A DNA stretch of 14,965 bases from Thermoleophilia bacterium. Its GTDB lineage: Bacteria > Actinomycetota > Thermoleophilia > Gaiellales > SKUG01. Numbering within the stretch: position 1 is the first letter of the stretch; each line of letters opens with the position of its first letter. The notes under the pieces were generated by a model that worked only from the letters and a program-made list of their open reading frames with translations, did no database searches and was not told the origin of the DNA. Shown piece by piece: positions 12,388 to 14,965 of the stretch. The translations under genes and the position numbers were made by a program. The stretch is taken from the NCBI GenBank assembly GCA_020438525.1, contig JAGQUL010000089.1:1-14965 (forward strand), read 5' to 3'.

Positions 12388-13893
12388 ATGTTCGCTGAGA
12401 CGCTCGCAAGCACCGTTCTGGGGTCCGACGCCGTGCCGGTCGTCGTGGAAGCCGCCTTGTCGCGTGGCCTGCCCGGCCTGCACGTGATCGGCCTGCGTGG
12501 ATCGGAGGCGAGCAACACGCGCGAGCGGGTGCGCTGTGGTCTGGCATCACTGCGGATCGGGATGGCCGACCTTGGGCGGTGCGTGGTGTCGATCGCGCCT
12601 GCCGACCTGCCCAAGTCGGGCGCTGCGCTCGACCTGCCGATCGCGATCGCGATACTCGCGGCGCTCGGACGGGTCGACCCGGAGCGCGTGCGACACGTCG
12701 CAAGCCACGGCGAGCTCGGGCTCGACGGGAGCCTGCGTGCGGCCGACGGGGTGGTGGCGTCCGCGTTCGCGGCGGTGCGCGCCGACGCCCGCGAGATCAT
12801 CGTGTCGGCCGGCAACGCGCCACGCGCCGCACTCGCGCCGCTTCGCGTGACTCCTGCGACCAGCCTTGCGCAGGTCGAGCGGTACCTTGCAGGTGCGCTG
12901 TCGCTCGACGCGGCGAGCCCGGCGACGCTCTCGCTGGCCGGCACGCCGCGACTCGAGCTCGCCGACGTGCGCTCGCAGCAGGCGGGCGTCGAAGCGCTCG
13001 AGATCGCGGCTGCCGGCGGTCACAACCTGTTGCTGTTCGGCACGCCCGGCTGTGGCAAGACGATGCTCGCGCAGCGCCTGCCGTCGATCCTGCCGCAGCT
13101 CGACGCGGCGACCGCGCTGGAGGTCGCGACGATCCACGACGCTGCAGGCCTTCGCGAGCGCGAGCTCGACGCGTCGCCGCCGTTCCGTGCGCCGCACCAC
13201 ACCGTGTCGCAGCAGGCGCTCGTGGGTGGCGGTGGCACGCGCCCGATCGTCGGGGAGGTCACGCTTGCGCACCGCGGCGTGCTCTTCCTCGACGAGCTGC
13301 CGGAGTTCCGACCGAGTGCGCTCGATGCGCTTCGCCAGCCGCTCGAGGATCGCGAGGTGCGAATTCGCCGCGCGGGCTGGATCGCGCGCTACCCGTGTCG
13401 GACGCAGGTCGTGGCGGCGATGAACCTCTGTCGGTGCGGCAACTACGGCTCAACGTCCAGGCGCTGCACGTGCAGCGACACGTCGCGCAACGCGTACCTG
13501 CAGCGCGTGAGCGGCGCGATCGTCGACCGCTTCGACCTGCGCATCAGGATGCGGCTCGCGGAATCGATCGTCGACGGCGAATCGACCCGCGACTCAGGCA
13601 CCGCCGCCCGGCGAGTCGAGACCGCACGCGCGATCCAGCACGAACGATGGAACGGTCGTCTCAACGCGGAGCTCGACGTGCTCGACGACGACCGCCTGCA
13701 GCTACGACCCGCCGCACGCGCCTACGTGCAGCGGCTCGGCCGCGACATCGACGGTGGACGAGTGCAGCGCGCGATCGTTCGCGTCGCACGCACCGTCGCC
13801 GACCTGGAACAGCGCGAGCACGTCGAGCTCGACGACGTGGCGATCGCGCAGGACTGCTGCCGCAGCACGCCCGCAGGCGGGAACGATGACTGA
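12388..13893 (+). CDS. comM: ComM / YifB family Mg-chelatase-like AAA+ ATPase
   Basis: ComM is a hexameric helicase-like ATPase that promotes branch migration of incoming single strands during natural transformation. The 501-residue protein has the usual length. The N-terminal lon-protease-like domain (about 1-165) carries VEAALSRGLPGLHVIGL and APADLPKSGAALDLPIA. The AAA+ module has Walker A GTPGCGKT (218-225), PPFRAPHHTVSQQALVGGG and LAHRGVLFLDELPEF with Walker B (D302, E303). The Cys cluster C348/C350/C360/C362 lies in NLCRCGNYG and RRCTCS. Next is the GAIVDRFDLRI arginine-finger region, then a C-terminal helical lid domain. All ATPase motifs are present, so it should be active. ATG 12388 is set by the -10 hexamer 6 nt upstream. 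The stop overlaps dprA by 8 nt, so both are expressed together. Confidence 0.96.
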   Translation: MFAETLASTVLGSDAVPVVVEAALSRGLPGLHVIGLRGSEASNTRERVRCGLASLRIGMADLGRCVVSIAPADLPKSGAALDLPIAIAILAALGRVDPERVRHVASHGELGLDGSLRAADGVVASAFAAVRADAREIIVSAGNAPRAALAPLRVTPATSLAQVERYLAGALSLDAASPATLSLAGTPRLELADVRSQQAGVEALEIAAAGGHNLLLFGTPGCGKTMLAQRLPSILPQLDAATALEVATIHDAAGLRERELDASPPFRAPHHTVSQQALVGGGGTRPIVGEVTLAHRGVLFLDELPEFRPSALDALRQPLEDREVRIRRAGWIARYPCRTQVVAAMNLCRCGNYGSTSRRCTCSDTSRNAYLQRVSGAIVDRFDLRIRMRLAESIVDGESTRDSGTAARRVETARAIQHERWNGRLNAELDVLDDDRLQLRPAARAYVQRLGRDIDGGRVQRAIVRVARTVADLEQREHVELDDVAIAQDCCRSTPAGGNDD

Positions 13894-14869
13894 CACGGCC
13901 TCCAGCGCCTACTTCCTCCCGCCCGGACACCGGCTGCTGCCGACCGAGCTCGACCACGTCACGCCCACGTTCCGGGGCCTCTGGTTCGCGGGCGACCCCG
14001 GCGCGCTCGTGCATCGACCGCGCGTCGGGATCATCGGATCCCGCCACCCGCGCCCCGATGCGAGGGACGTCGCACGTCGCATCGCACGCGACGCTGCGCG
14101 AGCAGGCCTCGTGGTGGTGAGCGGCCTCGCGATCGGGATCGACGGCATCGCCCACCAGGCGGCGATCGACGGCGGCGCCCCCACGATCGCCGTGCTCGCG
14201 GGCGGACTGGCACGCGTGCAGCCGGCCAGCAACCGGCGCCTCGCACGGCAGATTGCCGGCTCGGCGACCTCGCTCGGCGTGCAGGAAGGCATCCACGACC
14301 GCGCGGCGGGGCTCGTCGTGAGCGAGTACGGACCGGGCACCGAGTCCGCGCACCCGTACCGGTTCCTGGAGCGCAACCGGATCATCGCCGCGCTCAGCGA
14401 CTACCTCGTGGTGGTGCAGGCCCGCACCGACAGCGGCTCGATGCGCACCGCAAGCGACGCGCTCGCACTGGGTGTGCAGGTGGGCGTGCTGCCGAGCAGC
14501 CCCGACGATCCCTGCCACGGCGGCACGACCTCGCTGCTTCGCGACGGCGCGGACCCGATCGTCGACGGCACCTCGTTGCTGCGACGGATGGAGGGGCACG
14601 ACCTGCTCCCACGAGGATTTGCCGATGCCGCCGAGCACGGCGCGCGACTCGACCCGAGCGAGCCTCGGGGCTGGTCGAGCGGCGACCAGCCCGCGCAGCT
14701 CGTGCTCGGCGACGACCCGGTGATCGGCCGCCTCGACGTGCCGCGAACTGCGGAGGAGGTCGCCGACCACGCGCGCATGCCGCTCCGCGACGTGCGGCTG
14801 CACCTGCTCGAGCTCGAGCTCGACGGCTACGTGCAGCACCGGCCCGACGGCACCTGGGCACGCTGCTGA
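13886..14869 (+). CDS. dprA: DNA processing protein DprA (Smf)
   Basis: DprA binds incoming single-stranded DNA and loads RecA on it during transformation. The 327-residue protein has the Rossmann-like core: VGIIGSRHPRPDARDVA (GSR at 51-53), VVVSGLAIGIDGIAHQAAIDGG, TIAVLAGGLARVQP and VVSEYGPGTE. FLERNRIIAALSDYLVVVQAR follows with SGSMRTASDALALG, matching the family RNRiia.Ls and SGsl.TA.....g motifs. A C-terminal winged-helix segment (about 275-325, RTAEEVADHARMPLRDVRLHLLELELDGYV) is present. Residues 125-139 (GSATSLGVQEGIHDR) look like a small insertion before the VVSE strand. The start ATG 13886 overlaps the comM stop by 8 nt. Confidence 0.95.
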   Translation: MTDTASSAYFLPPGHRLLPTELDHVTPTFRGLWFAGDPGALVHRPRVGIIGSRHPRPDARDVARRIARDAARAGLVVVSGLAIGIDGIAHQAAIDGGAPTIAVLAGGLARVQPASNRRLARQIAGSATSLGVQEGIHDRAAGLVVSEYGPGTESAHPYRFLERNRIIAALSDYLVVVQARTDSGSMRTASDALALGVQVGVLPSSPDDPCHGGTTSLLRDGADPIVDGTSLLRRMEGHDLLPRGFADAAEHGARLDPSEPRGWSSGDQPAQLVLGDDPVIGRLDVPRTAEEVADHARMPLRDVRLHLLELELDGYVQHRPDGTWARC

Positions 14870-14898
14870 GCACCTTCCAAGCAGCACGCCGCATCGTG

Positions 14899-14904
14899 TA
14901 ACAT
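14899..14904 (+). promoter_or_regulatory. -10 box of the tRNA-Trp gene
   Basis: TAACAT lies 12 nt before the mature tRNA 5' end, a normal distance for a tRNA promoter with a short 5' leader. TTCCAA (14875-14880) with 18-bp spacing is a poor -35 candidate. Confidence 0.45.
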
Positions 14905-14916
14905 GGGCCCCTGCGA

Positions 14917-14965
14917 AGGGGTGTAGCTCAGTTGGTAGAGCATCGGTCTCCAAAACCGAGGGTCG
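14917..14965 (+). tRNA. tRNA-Trp (anticodon CCA), 3' part outside window
   Basis: The first 49 nt of a tRNA: acceptor strand AGGGGTG (14917-14923), TA, then D-arm stems GCTC and GAGC around AGTTGGTA. The anticodon stem is TCGGT/ACCGA with loop CTCCAAA. The anticodon CCA at 14950-14952 reads UGG, so it is tRNA-Trp. The variable loop and the first base of the T-stem are present; the T-arm and acceptor 3' strand lie beyond the window end. In many bacteria this tRNA precedes secE-nusG; here that cannot be seen. Confidence 0.93.

Noticed and set aside
1..14965. Search for CRISPR arrays, insertion sequences, prophage genes or an SRP RNA gene
   Set aside because: No regularly spaced repeats, transposase motifs, phage proteins or recognisable SRP RNA hairpin were seen; the repeats found are short and local.

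Overview
The window is high-GC bacterial DNA carrying a conserved chromosomal housekeeping cluster: ftsY (3' end), ffh, rpsP, a KH-domain gene (khpA type), rimM, trmD, rplS, lepB, rnhB, yraN, comM, dprA and the start of a tRNA-Trp. Strong G/C preference at third codon positions, GTG starts, and several -10-like hexamers sitting 6-7 nt before the ATG (leaderless-type starts) point to an actinobacterium. A deep-branching lineage such as Thermoleophilia/Solirubrobacterales is my best guess. That is inference from gene order and style; there is no rRNA here to prove it.

Layout. 1-360: C-terminal part of the SRP receptor FtsY. 383-805 (minus): small unrecognised protein with a duplicated Thr/Pro-rich peptide. 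930-2339: ffh, the SRP GTPase. 2386-3144: membrane-anchored M15-type D-Ala-D-Ala carboxypeptidase. 3196-4068 (minus): unrecognised multi-pass membrane protein. 4282-6164: tight operon rpsP, KH gene, rimM, trmD (4-nt overlaps at KH/rimM and rimM/trmD). 6200-7264: unrecognised protein with a clear gluzincin zinc-protease signature. 7380-9068: rplS, lepB, rnhB, the last two overlapping by 4 nt. 9052-9483 (minus): yraN, convergent with and overlapping rnhB. 9785-12172: large exported Ig-like protein with a Gly-rich linker and a very basic C-terminal domain. 12388-14869: comM and dprA, overlapping by 8 nt. 14917-end: tRNA-Trp(CCA).

The known genes form three groups: protein targeting and export (FtsY, Ffh, LepB), ribosome and RNA maturation (S16, KH protein, RimM, TrmD, L19, RNase HII), and handling of incoming single-stranded DNA in transformation (ComM, DprA). 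Into this conserved backbone lineage-specific genes are inserted: the 383-805 protein, the M15 peptidase, the membrane protein, the gluzincin and the Ig-like exported protein.

The most notable non-coding signal is a pair of tandem 11-bp repeats (CGACTTCGTSA type). It occurs once between yraN and the exported-protein gene and again, inverted, upstream of comM. This suggests a shared operator and perhaps co-regulation of the exported protein with competence genes. A perfect 21-bp inverted repeat lies just before the comM promoter region. Nothing in the window looks like a phage, insertion sequence, CRISPR array or toxin-antitoxin module.
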